DNA of 64,000 nucleotides from Aradus depressus (Eukaryota > Arthropoda > Insecta > Hemiptera > Aradidae): assembly GCA_963662175.1 (NCBI GenBank), contig OY759218.1, positions 16,892,480 to 16,956,479 on the forward strand. The letters run 5' to 3'. A program made the position numbers and the translations under genes. Below, piece by piece: positions 23,905-34,465 of this stretch; the first letter of the stretch is position 1; the number at the start of each line of letters is the position of its first letter. The notes under the pieces were generated by a model that worked only from the letters and a program-made list of their open reading frames with translations, had not been told where the DNA came from and made no database searches.

Positions 23905-24645
23905 ACAGAACTTTCAGCCGAAACCGAAACCGAATCTTCGGCCTCGGTCTCAGTTTCGGCCGAAACCGAAACTTATTTAGACATGTTAAAATTTCCATTG
24001 TATACAGAAATTTAGTGCATTTTTTACACATACATCTACCTACAGACAGTTAACTCGTGTTAAATAAAATAAAAAACAATAATTGAAGTATGTAACAAAA
24101 ATAGTTATTTATTTATGTTACATTAACAATTTAACATGAACAAAAATAATAAACATGTTAAAGTAAAGACCTACCTTGTAAGTAAACTTTGTCAAAAATC
24201 AACACTTAGATTAGATATAAAGTACAGACTCCTTAATTAAGTAAGTACCTATTTTAATTGTGTTCACAATATTCTTAAGATTAATTTATTTTTTACTGAG
24301 ATCTTGTATTTAGCATTTGGTGATTAACGAATTACCTAATTATCAGTCTAATTACAACAATTTGTACGACTATCAAGTAATTACTTAATTTTAAAAAAAA
24401 GTTATAAAATCAAAAGAAAAAAAACGAAATATTATTATTAGATTACTAATTAATTTTAGTAGATCTAACATTGAAAAGTTTTATGTTATACGCTAAGAAA
24501 AGCAATTTATCTACATTTTCACCACGTAGGCTACATCGGAAGTTAGTCGAACGACGACAAGTCATGAAAACTGAGTTTCGGCGTAGCAGAAACCGAAACT
24601 AGATTTTTTGACCGAAACCGAAACTTCGGTCGGTCACTACTTATT
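23905..24645. repeat. Element-like block bounded by GAAACCGAAACC clusters
   Basis: The left cluster (23917-23984) and right cluster (24575-24642) each have several CCGAAACCGAAAC units in both directions, with about 590 bases of AT-rich sequence between. The right edge reads cggtcggtcacta, the inverse of a hAT-like tagtgaccgaccg terminus. I could not find the matching left terminus or a target duplication. Confidence 0.45.
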
Positions 24646-25168
24646 ATATTGATAGATTCCACTATTTTATCTTTCCTGTTTTATACAATTCAGCCAAATC
24701 ATTTACTTGCAAAACAATGAAGTTAGGATTTTTGTTCATCAACTTACTTGGAAGCTCGCTAATATCATCCGTTCCTTTTGGCGTACTACTTCTTCAGTAT
24801 AAGTGATTGTTGTTCAACCGTTCGAAAGTCACAATGTCAGTTCCGGCTGTTTTATAACCGAATACATTAATTTTATGAGGACTGTATCCTTAGAGACCTG
24901 GCCTATTGCCCTAAGCCCTATCAGCTACCCGTAGTCCTACTGGAATGTAGGTTGTCCAGTATGGTTGAAGAGGATTTAGAGGGAGAACGGAAACTTACTT
25001 AGTACACAAGAGCTGGAAGAGGTGAATCATCGAAGACTTTGTATTTATCATAACACACGGATTATGTCAACAAGATTCACAGTAAAATAAAATTCACTTT
25101 AGAAATAGGAGGCCAAACACTACATTAGTATATAAAATATACTATATATACAAATTTTGTAACTAAAC
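24646..25168. other. Unassigned intronic sequence
   Basis: No gene recognised. Confidence 0.4.
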
Positions 25169-25262
25169 CTGACGATGGTGTAATGACGAAATCAGTAGTT
25201 TTTGTATATATTTTTTTGTGGAATAGACAATATTAAAAAAAAAAAGTTTGTTTTATTTATTT
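25169..25262 (+). mobile_element. Penelope-like 3-prime end, solitary arm
   Basis: CTGACGATGG...GACGAAATCAGTAGT at 25169-25199 is followed by ttttgtatatatttttttgtggaatagacaatatt and ends gttttatttattta. Sequence order is identical to the right arms at 20824 and 33073. No partner arm was seen upstream. Confidence 0.65.
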
Positions 25263-26429
25263 ACGCGAATATAAGGTACAATATTTTATTTGAAGATGTC
25301 ATCGTGTCAAGGGTGGTACTTTTAAGATATTTAGACTGCTCTACCCTCGGTGGGAACATGAAAAATTGAGTCTCCCTCGAGGGAACCAGCTCTTGTATCT
25401 TAGAAGTTAACACCTCGGTCCCTTTGACATACCCACCTCTCCCACATATCGAACTTACTTCATAATGATATGACCACAATTTTTAGAAAGCTGTTGAAGT
25501 GATACACAAGTAACAAAAAAAAAACAATGTCATATGAGTTCACCAGAATCAAAATTCTGGGAATTTACCAAAAACCGCTCTCGACTACAATTTGCTTCGT
25601 TGGTTCTTGCAAATGGTTTTTTTTAACATCCTGTTAGCACTTTAAAATGAAATACATACAAAAACAACGGATTTTTATATAGCGTTATAAAAATAAAAGC
25701 AGTAAAATTTTGGATAATGTGAGTTTTGATTCCCACCACATAGGATAATGTTAGTTTTGTTCCCGACTTTCTCAAACATGTATAAATAAATCAAAACCAT
25801 TCAACATTTTCAAATGAAATGTAAATTTATAGTTACAATTATTACAACTTAAAATATTTTTTTAAAAAATGAAAAATTATTAAAATTGACACAATTATAA
25901 TTTTACATAAAGCATAGGTAATAAAAAATTTTATTTAAAATAAAAACTGCAAAAAAATACAGCACAAAATAAAAAAATAAACGATAACCTCTTTGACCAG
26001 GTTATGCTTGCAAATACTGCTTTCTGATTGGTGAAAAGACGCTTAGTGTCAGAACTGACTCCAACCCTCAACTTCTAGGCCCAGTAAACCTAGGATATGG
26101 TGACTTTTGATTGTAACCAACGCCATATTTGAATTCAGCTCACAAAATTGCAAAAATAACCACTGCCATCTCAATTTTGCTAATTTTGGATATTGTGAGT
26201 TTTGATTCTTGAGGACTCATATCATCCGTTTCGTGGCTTACAGTTGTTTGTTCCGAAATATTTACTTCGAATAACAGTGGTAAAACTAAAATTAAAGATA
26301 TATGTTATATGTGTGAAATACAATATTAAGAAGCCATTCATCATAGTACATGTTACGGATGTTATTTATTTAAAAAATACATTATCGGATACAAATTTTT
26401 ACATTTGGTTGAGTAAATAAAATTCATAG
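25263..26429. other. Unassigned; scattered GGATA..GTGAGTTTTGATTC repeats
   Basis: Near-copies of ggataatgtgagttttgattc occur at about 25714, 25743, 26094 and 26187, perhaps subterminal repeats of an unrecognised element. No gene seen. Confidence 0.35.
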
Positions 26430-26640
26430 TTAGTTATTGTGACTCATGCTCGGACTTTAACTATAAGGTAATATCGCCAACTACCGGAGCGCTCTTTCGT
26501 CACTCAATTCTAATGCGGGAGTCCTAAATCTTCTCATGTTTAGTTAGTTACCTAGTGGTCTTTAACGGTCACCTAAAATTGTACAGGTTCGGCCCGCTTA
26601 AGCGTGCTCAAAGTTTTTATCACTCTCTAGATAAAAAAAA
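26430..26640 (-). mobile_element. tRNA-derived SINE, 3-prime part
   Basis: Has the gtgactcatgctcggactttaac end and gagtcctaaatc and gcttaagcgtgctc landmarks of the family. The tRNA-like head is missing. Confidence 0.78.
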
Positions 26641-27227
26641 CTTAAATTCATAGTAAAATATAAATAATGTTTTTTAAAATTTATTTTATGAGTGAAATGT
26701 TTTATGTATAAAAGTGCAAAATGAACATTGAAAAACAAATTCAAGACTCAAAAATAATTTAGAAATTGTAGACACGAAAATCATGAGAAATTATTATTAT
26801 AATATTGTTGCCACAAATCTTCATCTTTACTGGAGAATGGAAAATACTATTTCATGACAGACTACCTTTCTATCGATATCGAACTACGAAATCGTGCCTT
26901 TAAGATCGAGTTAAGAATAAGAATATGGGGAGGTAATTTTAGTTAGCTATGAGGAGAATATCGATAAAGTAAATATGAAAATCAAAGATATTGATATCAT
27001 TGATCCTTCGTGCATATGACTTACTTCGTACTTTCAAAAAATTAACCAACTTTAATAAGTATTACAGTAGACAGTTATGAGCGCCGGAGTAGCGATCTTC
27101 ATCCGAACCTTGAAACAACTGGGATATTAAAATTCCACACGGATATATGAATTAGAATTTTGGTATTTTGCCAGAGGTTTCTGAATTTAAACGCTTTCAA
27201 TCTCTTCTGAAATCCTTCTAAAAGAGT
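26641..27227. other. Unassigned AT-rich intronic sequence
   Basis: Nothing recognised. Confidence 0.4.
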
Positions 27228-28335
27228 CGTCGGCGAATCGGCAAGGTGGCCCGCATCCATTAACTAAATTTTCGCTCTCTTTTTAAACCCTCCTATTCAT
27301 CTGATTTGACTGAAAATCAAAACATTTCTTATTTGATTTTATCAATGAATTTCATGTTTCACGAAACCACCTGATTCCAAGTATAAAAAAAAATCTGTGT
27401 GTGTCTGTGACAGGGTTGCCACCTTTTTTTTGTGCAAATAAAGTACATTGGTTATTAAAGGTAGAAAAAAAAAGTTTTAAAATAAAATATATAAATTTAA
27501 AAAACTATCATCAGTCTTATTAAATATTTGCTGACATTTTTGTGCAGTAGACAATTCCGCAAAATCTTCAGAGCTATATATTTGATTATATAATTTCTTT
27601 AAAAAAGAAATTTCTCCATAAAGATCATCCATATTTATATTAAGTTTTTGCAGATTTAAATTTTCAACTATGTTAACAAAATGATCAAATTTGACTGCTT
27701 TTTAAATTTATATTTCTAAGTGTAAATAACCAGTTTGTGTCATTAAAATTAAACCATTTATTTAGGTACTCTAAGGCTTTGTCAATAAATAATAAAAATT
27801 TTATTTTATTTATTGTGGTGAATGCCACAGAGTATATTCGTTAATTATCGATCCTATTCGGCAACAATCGATAACGTCACCGACCCGAATAAATCTGTCG
27901 TTTTTTTGAAGCAAAAATTCTTACGACCAACCCTTTTTTGTATGTTATATGTAAAATGAATCCCAGAGAAATCAATTCATGCGAAATAAAGTATTTTCGC
28001 GTACTTTATTGTTCTCATAAAGTTTAGAGTACAATTACCCGAAATAACGTACAATACTTTATAATAAAGTACGGTTGGCAACCCTAGTCTGTGAACTGAT
28101 AACTCCCGAAGGACTGAAAACAAAATTTCATATGTTAATTCAAAACCCCAAAAAAACGACAGCCATTAGGAAGGGGGGAACAGAGAGTGCACAAAAACCA
28201 TATTAACTGCCGACGCAATGAATGTATCGACACAAAATTTGGTATGAGGATTCAGAAGCAACTATGTAAGTCAACTATATTTTCGGAGAAGTGAAAACTT
28301 AATTAATTCGTGCTGGGGAGGTACATTGCCGGTTT
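27228..28335 (+). repeat. Family A copy with inverted termini, split by hAT-type element
   Basis: Left end gtcgtcggcgaatc..attaactaaattttcgctctc and right end gaaaacttaattaattcgtgctggggaggtacattgccgg are inverted forms of the same terminus. Between them are plus-strand family A landmarks (gaatttcatgttt, ataactcccg, gccgacgcaatgaatgtatcgacac). Interrupted at 27411-28086. Confidence 0.8.
27411..28086. mobile_element. hAT-type non-autonomous element, 676 bases
   Basis: The ends are CAGGGTTGCCAcC and (inverted) TAGGGTTGCCAaCC. The perfect 8-base target duplication GTCTGTGA lies at 27403-27410 and 28087-28094, and duplicates family A sequence (tgtctgtgaac) that is continuous in other copies. Subterminal AATAAAGTAC repeats occur near both ends. 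No coding capacity. Confidence 0.93.
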
Positions 28336-28337
28336 CA

Positions 28338-28462
28338 CTTTTGGATTTTCACACTTCTTATTGTGTTTTTTGAGTTGGGCCCCTCTCCCTTAATCGCCTA
28401 CGTTCCTTTGGCCGATTTGGCTGAAAATCGATAGGTATCGTCCTTATAGGGTTTTAGAAAAA
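28338..28462 (-). repeat. Family A fragment
   Basis: Contains ttgtgttttttgagttgggcccctctccc, ttggccgatttggctgaaaatcgataggt and gtccttatagggtttt. It appears to continue at 29404 after about 940 bases of unrelated AT-rich sequence. Confidence 0.7.
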
Positions 28463-28464
28463 AA

Positions 28465-28580
28465 ATATAATTAATTTTTTTTCATGTTTATAATTTAATT
28501 ATTTTAATGTGATGTATAAAAATAATACACACATTAAAATAATAAATTATAACCATTAAAAAATTAATTATATTTATTTT
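28465..28580. repeat. AT-rich palindrome
   Basis: aatataattaatttttt...tttataatttaattattttaatgtg is answered in reverse by cacacattaaaataataaattataa...ttaaaaaattaattatatt, around a spacer of about 14 bases. Arms are about 50 bases. Confidence 0.8.
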
Positions 28581-29403
28581 TATATAAAAAAACATTTATT
28601 TTAAAACAAATGCATGTAGAAAATAAAACATGGCCATCAGCAGTTTTATTAGTGTGTGTAGAGAGAGTCGAGGCCTGGGTTCTATGTCTATGGCGGCGGT
28701 CTGAGTGAAAATGTAGAGTGGTGTTTAGGCTTATGTTATAATGAACTAAATAGAAGAGTATTGACGGTGAAATTGATCCGAAAAGAAGGTACTTTTATTT
28801 GTTTATATGTACAGGATATATGCTTAGAAATATATAACTTAATTTTAGAGAATGGTCCAAAATATAAAACAAAAAGATTGAATTAGTGTTAAGGATTTAG
28901 TTTTTAAGATTTTTTTCTTTCGATTTTTGTTTGTTTCAATGTTTAGTTTTTAATTTTAGTAATCTAGATTTAAGAAAATAAACCCAATATTTGTTCACAA
29001 AAATGCGCTATTCTATTCATTTTCCCTGTTGGCCCAGTAAGATATTTTGAAAACCTTTGGATTAGAATTAATATTATTTAAAACAATTTAAAATGGCATC
29101 TCTTTAGAAATCCAAATGAAAAGTTTGTTAATTGAAATTTTTTAAAAATATACATACGTGCACTTTCTTCAAAATTGCACGTCTTGAACTTTTAATACTT
29201 TTTTAGGGCCCTTTTCGAAAAACTGCTGTAGAAATCAAAATTTAGTAAAAGAAAAGAGATACAATTTCTACAGTTTATTTAATTATTATTGTTTATTTAA
29301 TTATTAATATTAATTCAATTATTATTTATATTTATTTATAATTTATTTAAGTATAACATTTAACACTTAAACCTTCTTAAGCCTTTTTTTTACCACAATT
29401 TAT
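28581..29403. other. Unassigned AT-rich sequence, possible insertion in family A
   Basis: No gene recognised. With the palindrome it separates two parts of what looks like one family A copy, so it may be an unclassified insertion. Confidence 0.4.
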
Positions 29404-29583
29404 ACATATATAAACTTTCGTGTCGATGCTTCGACAGTAATTAGGGTTTCCTTCCTACCCTTTCGGCTAAAAATCAATAGGTGTCGTCCTCATGGAGTTT
29501 TAGATACACATATAAACTTTTGTATCGATATATTCAATCTATCGGGAGTTATCGTGTTCACAGCTACATCCAGACAGGGAATT
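29404..29583 (-). repeat. Family A fragment
   Basis: Contains aactttcgtgtcgatgcttcgacagtaattaggg, aaatcaataggtgtcgtcc and tatcgggagttatcgtgttcac. Confidence 0.72.
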
Positions 29584-30062
29584 AAGTATTGCATGGCAGC
29601 AATCTCAAAATATTTTTTACCCATCCCGTTTAAAAGGAATTTCTGTTATATACCTTTTTTACCTCAAGACTTGAGCTAAACTTGGGAAGATAAGGGATCA
29701 AAATATTTTCAACTAATTTAAGTGGTTGCAAGGACATAAAATGTACCTGTCAGAGGTCATTTACAGGAAAGGGATTTAAAAAAAAGGGTAAGGACAGGTC
29801 ATAAATTTAACAATGGGGCAGGTATTTTTCGGGTGGGGGCACCGGGTACCTGAAGAGACCTAGTCTCATGGAGAGAGGTCTGTTCTCGGGCTGTTTTGTG
29901 GCTTGAAAAACACGCCTCATGAAATATTTGACAGAAAAATTACATCAACTGTCCTTTTAAATCAAATTATGGACAGGTGCTTTTTAGATTTATTGGCCAA
30001 AGTGAAAAACATCTTACACTTCCCCAGGTTTACCAACAATAGGGGAAGGCTTTATCCTTCTT
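29584..30062. other. Unassigned intronic sequence before the tandem array
   Basis: No gene recognised. The frame at 29903-30172 runs into the tandem array and has no family features. Confidence 0.4.
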
Positions 30063-30456
30063 TAGCCATTATGGACCAATTATCGGATAAAACTGTTATT
30101 CACTTCTCAAAGGCTACAGCATTGAATTGGCTCCTCTTTTTTGCCATTTGTTCTTTACTATTCCCACTGTAGCTATTATGGACCAATTATCGGATAAAAC
30201 TGTTATTCACCTCTCAAAGGCTACATCCTTGAATTGGCTCCTCTTTTTTGCCATTTGTTCTTTACTATTCCCACTGTAACCATTATGGACCAATTATCGG
30301 ATAAAAATGTTATTCACCACTCAAAGGCTACAATTTTGAATTGGCTCCTCATTTTTGCCATTTGTTCTTTACTATTCCCACTGTAGCCATTATGGACCAA
30401 TTATCGGATACAAATGTTATTCACCGCTCAAAGGCTACATCCTTGCATTGGCTCTT
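30063..30456. repeat. Tandem array, 107-base unit, about 3.7 copies
   Basis: Units start at 30063, 30170, 30277 and 30384, each beginning tag(c/t)cattatggaccaatt or a close variant and carrying ttgccatttgttctttac. Unit identity is high, above roughly 90 percent by eye. Confidence 0.93.
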
Positions 30457-30475
30457 CGCATAAATTTGGCTCATT

Positions 30476-30650
30476 TTTTACTTTACCAGTTATACGAAGT
30501 ATAGAAGTTATCAAATCTGTGAGAAATTCGATGTTCATTTTTAACCGGAGTTACATGTTTTCCGACATACTGATTCAAAAAAAGGTCGAGAAAAAGACAA
30601 TAGAGGAGGGGGCCCAACTCAAAAACCCTAATAATCCTCCATTCTAACGA
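30476..30650 (+). repeat. Family A repeat, partial
   Basis: Begins tactttaccagttatacgaagtatag and keeps gttacatgttttccgaca and ggcccaactcaaaaacccta. It follows the tandem array closely. Confidence 0.72.
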
Positions 30651-31524
30651 ATTTCAATTTTGTCGCCCTACTTATAATATCTTCGGGCGTTGTACGAAAA
30701 CGCCTAGAAGGCTACTTGACGGGGATTTTTTCTGAAAATTTAATATTGTAGATCATGCAAATGTTTATTTACCAGGGGGCAAATAATTTATTAAACGTTT
30801 TTTTAAAAACTTCTTTGGCTTAAAAGGTTTTTTGAGCTTTAATCAAAAAATGTTACTCAAATCAAATTGGAAATCTCCCACATTCACCCCAAATTTTTGA
30901 CCGATTACATAACTTCACCTATACTACGTATATGTAGAGGAAGCGGGAACATGTATGTCTAAAACTATCAGAGTATTTTTTGAGGTAATGTTACGTTGAA
31001 TGACCGCCAACTTGGCTCCAAGCCCGCCAGTTTTTTTCTATTTTTTTGTCGCACTAGAGTTAATGACTCCTCAAGTTTGGAATACTTAATTTTTCTTTAA
31101 TTATAATTTAATAAAACGCATGCCCCTTTCATAAAAAAAATGCAGGGAGGGTCTAGAAAGAAGCGCAGATCTGCATGTTTCATGTTTCATTCTTCATTTT
31201 TCCATATCATATTTCCCTGTAGGAAGCCGCTTCGGTTATTGCACCCTAGTGATATCCATGAATAAATCAACGAATAACGTGTTTCTTCACATTGTTTATA
31301 CTTTTAATTGGTGTAATTAATTATTGACGAACATCATATGATGTTATATTTATTGATTATAACATTTTTAGGTGCTGATAATGGGATTTCTTCCCGAAAT
31401 ATCTATTTGCTTAGTTGTAAAGAAAAGTACTCTGATTTTCGCATGATTACAATACTTCCTTATATTTTAGATATAAGAAAGTAATAAATTGGGAGAAGAA
31501 TAAAGTTGTAGAAAATACATCTAT
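30651..31524. other. Unassigned with two terminal fragments of families A and B
   Basis: 30893-30945 holds a degenerate minus-strand family A end (tttttgaccgattacataactt). 31440-31488 is a family B end hairpin (tacttccttatattttagatataagaaagta). Nothing coding. Confidence 0.45.
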
Positions 31525-31800
31525 ATTAATAAAGCTGAAACGGGGTTCGTTTGTTTGTGGGTTTGTTCCAACATCACGCTCTAACCGCTGGACGGATTTT
31601 CATAAAACTTCATATGTAGTAACCTTCTAAGCCAGATTGAAAAATAGGCTATATGGCGTCCCAAAATTTTGAAGGAAGGGGGGTTGCTGGGGGCCTAAGT
31701 ATAAAAATAGCTCATTAACTAATGGACGGATTATATGAATGTTCACATGTAGTATTCTTAAATATGGTATATAGCCCTAATTTTAAGAGGGTGGGTTTCC
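31525..31800 (+). repeat. Family C repeat
   Basis: Reverse-orientation counterpart of 10870-11557: gctgaaacggggttcgtttgtttg, caacatcacgctctaaccgc, gacggattttcataaaac, gccagattgaaaaataggctatatggc. Confidence 0.78.
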
Positions 31801-31809
31801 TAAGCATAC

Positions 31810-32055
31810 CTAGAAGGTCCACCGTTGCACGGTTAATACTTACTAGCTGTGGTCACCAGCGTTCTTAAGCACAAACTAGCTAGGGCGTTCGCCGTTGCAA
31901 GAGACATACTTGCTGTGGTGCCAAGTGTCCTAACTATGTACTAGCTGTGGTGCCCAGCGGTCCTAAGAACTTACTAGGTGAGCGCCGTTGCAAGGCAAAT
32001 ACTAACTGCGGTGCTCCGCGTTCCTAACTACGTACTAGCTGTGGTGCCCAGGGTT
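31810..32055. repeat. Degenerate tandem repeat of ctgtggtgcccagcg modules
   Basis: Five or more diverged units with tactagctgtggtgcccagcggtcctaa, some interleaved with gccgttgcaag. It lies between family C and a family A fragment (32045-32122). Confidence 0.65.
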
Positions 32056-32122
32056 GAACTTAAAAACCTTAATAACTGTCGATGTACGTGTGAAGATTCA
32101 CAAGCCCCTCAGTAAGACACCT

Positions 32123-32520
32123 TACATTTCACTTTGAATTTTATTATACATCCTTGGCCCAATATTTCCGATACATTATCGAGTCCAGGATGTTCTCTTA
32201 TTCTTCTTCCGGACTTTCCGCAGTCTAGAGGATGTTAGCTTTTCTTGTCTCTCTGCAATTGTACATCCTACAAACTTGTCCCCTTCGATCCTAGAGGTCT
32301 GAAACCACCAATTCAAACGCCCGAAAACATTTCTGCGATATGTGTCCACATAGTGGAAAGTCACTAAAATCAATAAAAACAAAGAACTTGTTTAACTGAC
32401 TGCGAATCGTGCAGTTCGGCTTACATAGGTCAATCAGGACGGAAATGTATAGAACGGGAAATGGAGCACATCTGGAATAAAGAAAAAGGGGAAAATCTAC
32501 ATTTGCTAAACATATCAACG
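32123..32520. other. Unassigned intronic sequence
   Basis: No gene recognised. Open frames on the minus strand here show no family features. Confidence 0.4.
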
Positions 32521-32613
32521 ATATGGGTCACATGTTATGTTAAGGTAGGACTCCCCCCCTCCCTATGGACAGGGTGTCACAGTCTTAGGTAATCTCAGGT
32601 AACCTGAGAATTG

Positions 32614-33165
32614 ATATTTAACATTTTTGCAGAGCTATTGAAACACTTGGTAAAATAAAGAAAACGTATGTTTTTTAAAAAATATTGTCTATTTCACAAA
32701 TAATATATATGGGAGTACTTTCGGTAATGCTACCATCTTCAGCCACGACTTAACAAATACTTACTCTCTCAAAAAACTGTATATTTTATTTTATAAAACT
32801 TTTAATTTTATTTTTATTCATATATTAACAATTGTTATCTTTAATTTATTTCATATATGCATTTAATCAACACATACTATTTCAATTTTTTTATTATTAA
32901 GATCCCAATTTGGGACAAAATGTCATTTTTTATGTTTTTACATATGTATTTCAAATATTAACTGTACAGAAGGGATAGGAAAACCCCGTAGGGGCTGAAA
33001 AAGGATACCTACCTACCATTTGGATTGTAAACTACCTAGTTGAACTTCAATTTAGTATTTGTTAAGTCGTGGCTGAAGATGGTAGCAATACCGAAAGTAC
33101 TCCCATATTATATATTATTTGTGAAATAGACAATATTTTAAAAAAAATATACGTTTTCTTTATTT
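32614..33165. mobile_element. Penelope-like foldback element with about 110-base arms
   Basis: The perfect 14-base target duplication TAACCTGAGAATTG lies at 32600-32613 and 33166-33179. Arms are about 32651-32760 and 33052-33165. A one-sided extension of about 37 bases (32614-32650) is present on the left only. Inner motifs: 32714-32742 on minus, 33073-33101 on plus (CTGAAGATGGTAGCAATACC then GAAAG), where GGTA and TACC can pair around GCAA. The tag gtgaaatagacaatatt follows. It lies 178 bases before the hth exon. Confidence 0.88.
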
Positions 33166-33343
33166 TAACCTGAGAATTGTATTAATTTGACAACTTAGCA
33201 AACTTAAATGTCACTTTTCTGTCCACAGTACACTTTATGTGTATATATTTTTGTAGAATTCGATAATATAAAAGTTAAACAAGTTCTTTTTTTTATTTAT
33301 ATAAATTAAAATGCCTAAAAGTGTGTTGACTTGTATGTTTCAG

Positions 33344-33540
33344 TATGAAGAAGGTCTCCACGGATACATGGAAGGTCCCAATCCTGGCGGAATGTACGAG
33401 GCACACCACAGACCCTTGCCAGGTCTGCAGCAGCACATGAACCATGGGCTTCATTATCCTGCGGCTCCTAACCATGTCTCCAACCATGTGATGGGACCCG
33501 TCCCTGATGTACACAAGAGGGACAAGGACTCCATCTATGG
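33344..33540 (+). CDS. hth: homothorax (Meis-class TALE homeobox) internal coding exon, N-terminal segment
   Basis: This exon encodes 65 residues plus two bases of a Gly codon. It begins YEEGLHGYMEG, has a His/Pro/Gly/Met-rich middle with several HxxHxxxH runs, and ends DVHKRDKDSIY. The opening corresponds to the YDDGLHGY start region of insect Homothorax, and KRDKD(A/S)IY directly precedes the Meis/PKNOX N-terminal domain. Homothorax binds Extradenticle/Pbx, brings it into the nucleus and acts with Hox proteins in leg, eye and body patterning. The acceptor is cag at 33341-33343 (phase 0) after a T-rich tract, and the donor is gtatgt at 33541 (phase 2). The two left-over bases GG plus the first A of the exon at 52528 give Gly and a perfect family match. 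The frame is also open upstream to an ATG at 33311, but that part is intronic: family similarity starts exactly at the splice acceptor. Repeats sit within 200 bases on both sides. Confidence 0.96.
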
Positions 33541-33631
33541 GTATGTCGATTAGAGTCAATCTTAGCCTAAGGAACCCTATATTCAGGGTGGCCCAAGTTC
33601 AATGGGACACCCTATTTCCACCAAGATGGTT

Positions 33632-34064
33632 TATTACTTCCTAGCTATACGTAGTAAAGGGGAAGTTGTGTATTCGTTCAGAAATACGTAATTCACCAAA
33701 ATTTGATGTTTTCCAACCTCCTGAAACCAAAAATGGAAAAATGAATCTTATTTGTGTGTGTCTGAGGACACGAATGTTTTCCGAAGGATTCAATATATCG
33801 AAATTTTATATGTAGATACAGATCGCCCTGAATAAGGAACCTATTGGTTTTCAGCCAAATGGGGGAGGAGGAGAGAGGGTTTAGAGGGAGCAAACTCCAA
33901 AACCTTAGCTCCCAGCAGAATGGATATAACATCACTTTAAAAAAAATATATAGTGTCCATTAGTAATACACGTACTTATTTCCATATATGAAGGAGTGTT
34001 CTAAGGGAGGGCCGATACATAATTTAATTCGAGCGGGGGAAGTACACTGCTGGTGATTCACTCG
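33632..34064 (+). repeat. Family A repeat next to hth exon
   Basis: Starts tacttcctagctatacgtagtaaaggggaag and ends gcgggggaagtacactgctggtgattcactcgcgg. It begins about 90 bases after the exon donor. Confidence 0.82.
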
Positions 34065-34465
34065 CGGCTTTATTCAATAAAGGATTTATCGATACAGGTT
34101 TTTAGGGATGGTTTTTTTATACTGTTCTCAAGTTAGAGACGTGTTTAAAATTTCTCATATTTTTCAATAATCTACGCTTGAGATTTAGGAATGCCTAGAA
34201 AAATATTTTTTCAGATTTATAATTTTATATTCCAGAATACAGTTTTCCTTCTCTCAAAGTGAAAAAGTTTGGAATGTATGAAGTTGCCAGCTGATTTCTT
34301 ATTACCATAAATTATGTAAATTTCTTTGAATCCATTAAGAAGGAAAGGTAAAACAAAACAAAAACAAATTCACCTTTAAATATGGAGGCAGTCATTAATA
34401 ATAAATTTATTAAATATATTAGATCTACTGATTATATTGTGAAAGGCAGCAAAAATTATTTGGGA
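34065..34465. other. Unassigned AT-rich intronic sequence
   Basis: Nothing recognised. Confidence 0.4.

Larger units (their letters stand above)
1..33343 (+). other. hth upstream intron, 3-prime 33.3 kb
   Basis: No exon of hth or any other cellular gene was recognised here. The next exon begins in phase 0 with Tyr, so the short first coding exon (MAQPR-type in other insects) should lie upstream; I looked for an ATGGC... exon ending at a GT donor and saw none convincing. The intron holds nested mobile elements, listed separately, plus AT-rich sequence. Confidence 0.8.

Noticed and set aside
28620..28790. Possible small exon (atggcggcggtctgag)
   Set aside because: The frame stops after four codons and no splice signals fit.
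33311..33343. In-frame ATG upstream of the hth exon as a possible start codon
   Set aside because: Family similarity starts exactly after the cag acceptor at 33343, and the upstream codons (PKSVLTCMF) match nothing in Homothorax.
1..33343. First coding exon of hth (MAQPR-type)
   Set aside because: Several ATGGC occurrences were inspected; none is followed by matching codons and a GT donor in phase 0.
33293..33559. 88-codon minus-strand frame
   Set aside because: Shadow of the hth exon on the opposite strand.
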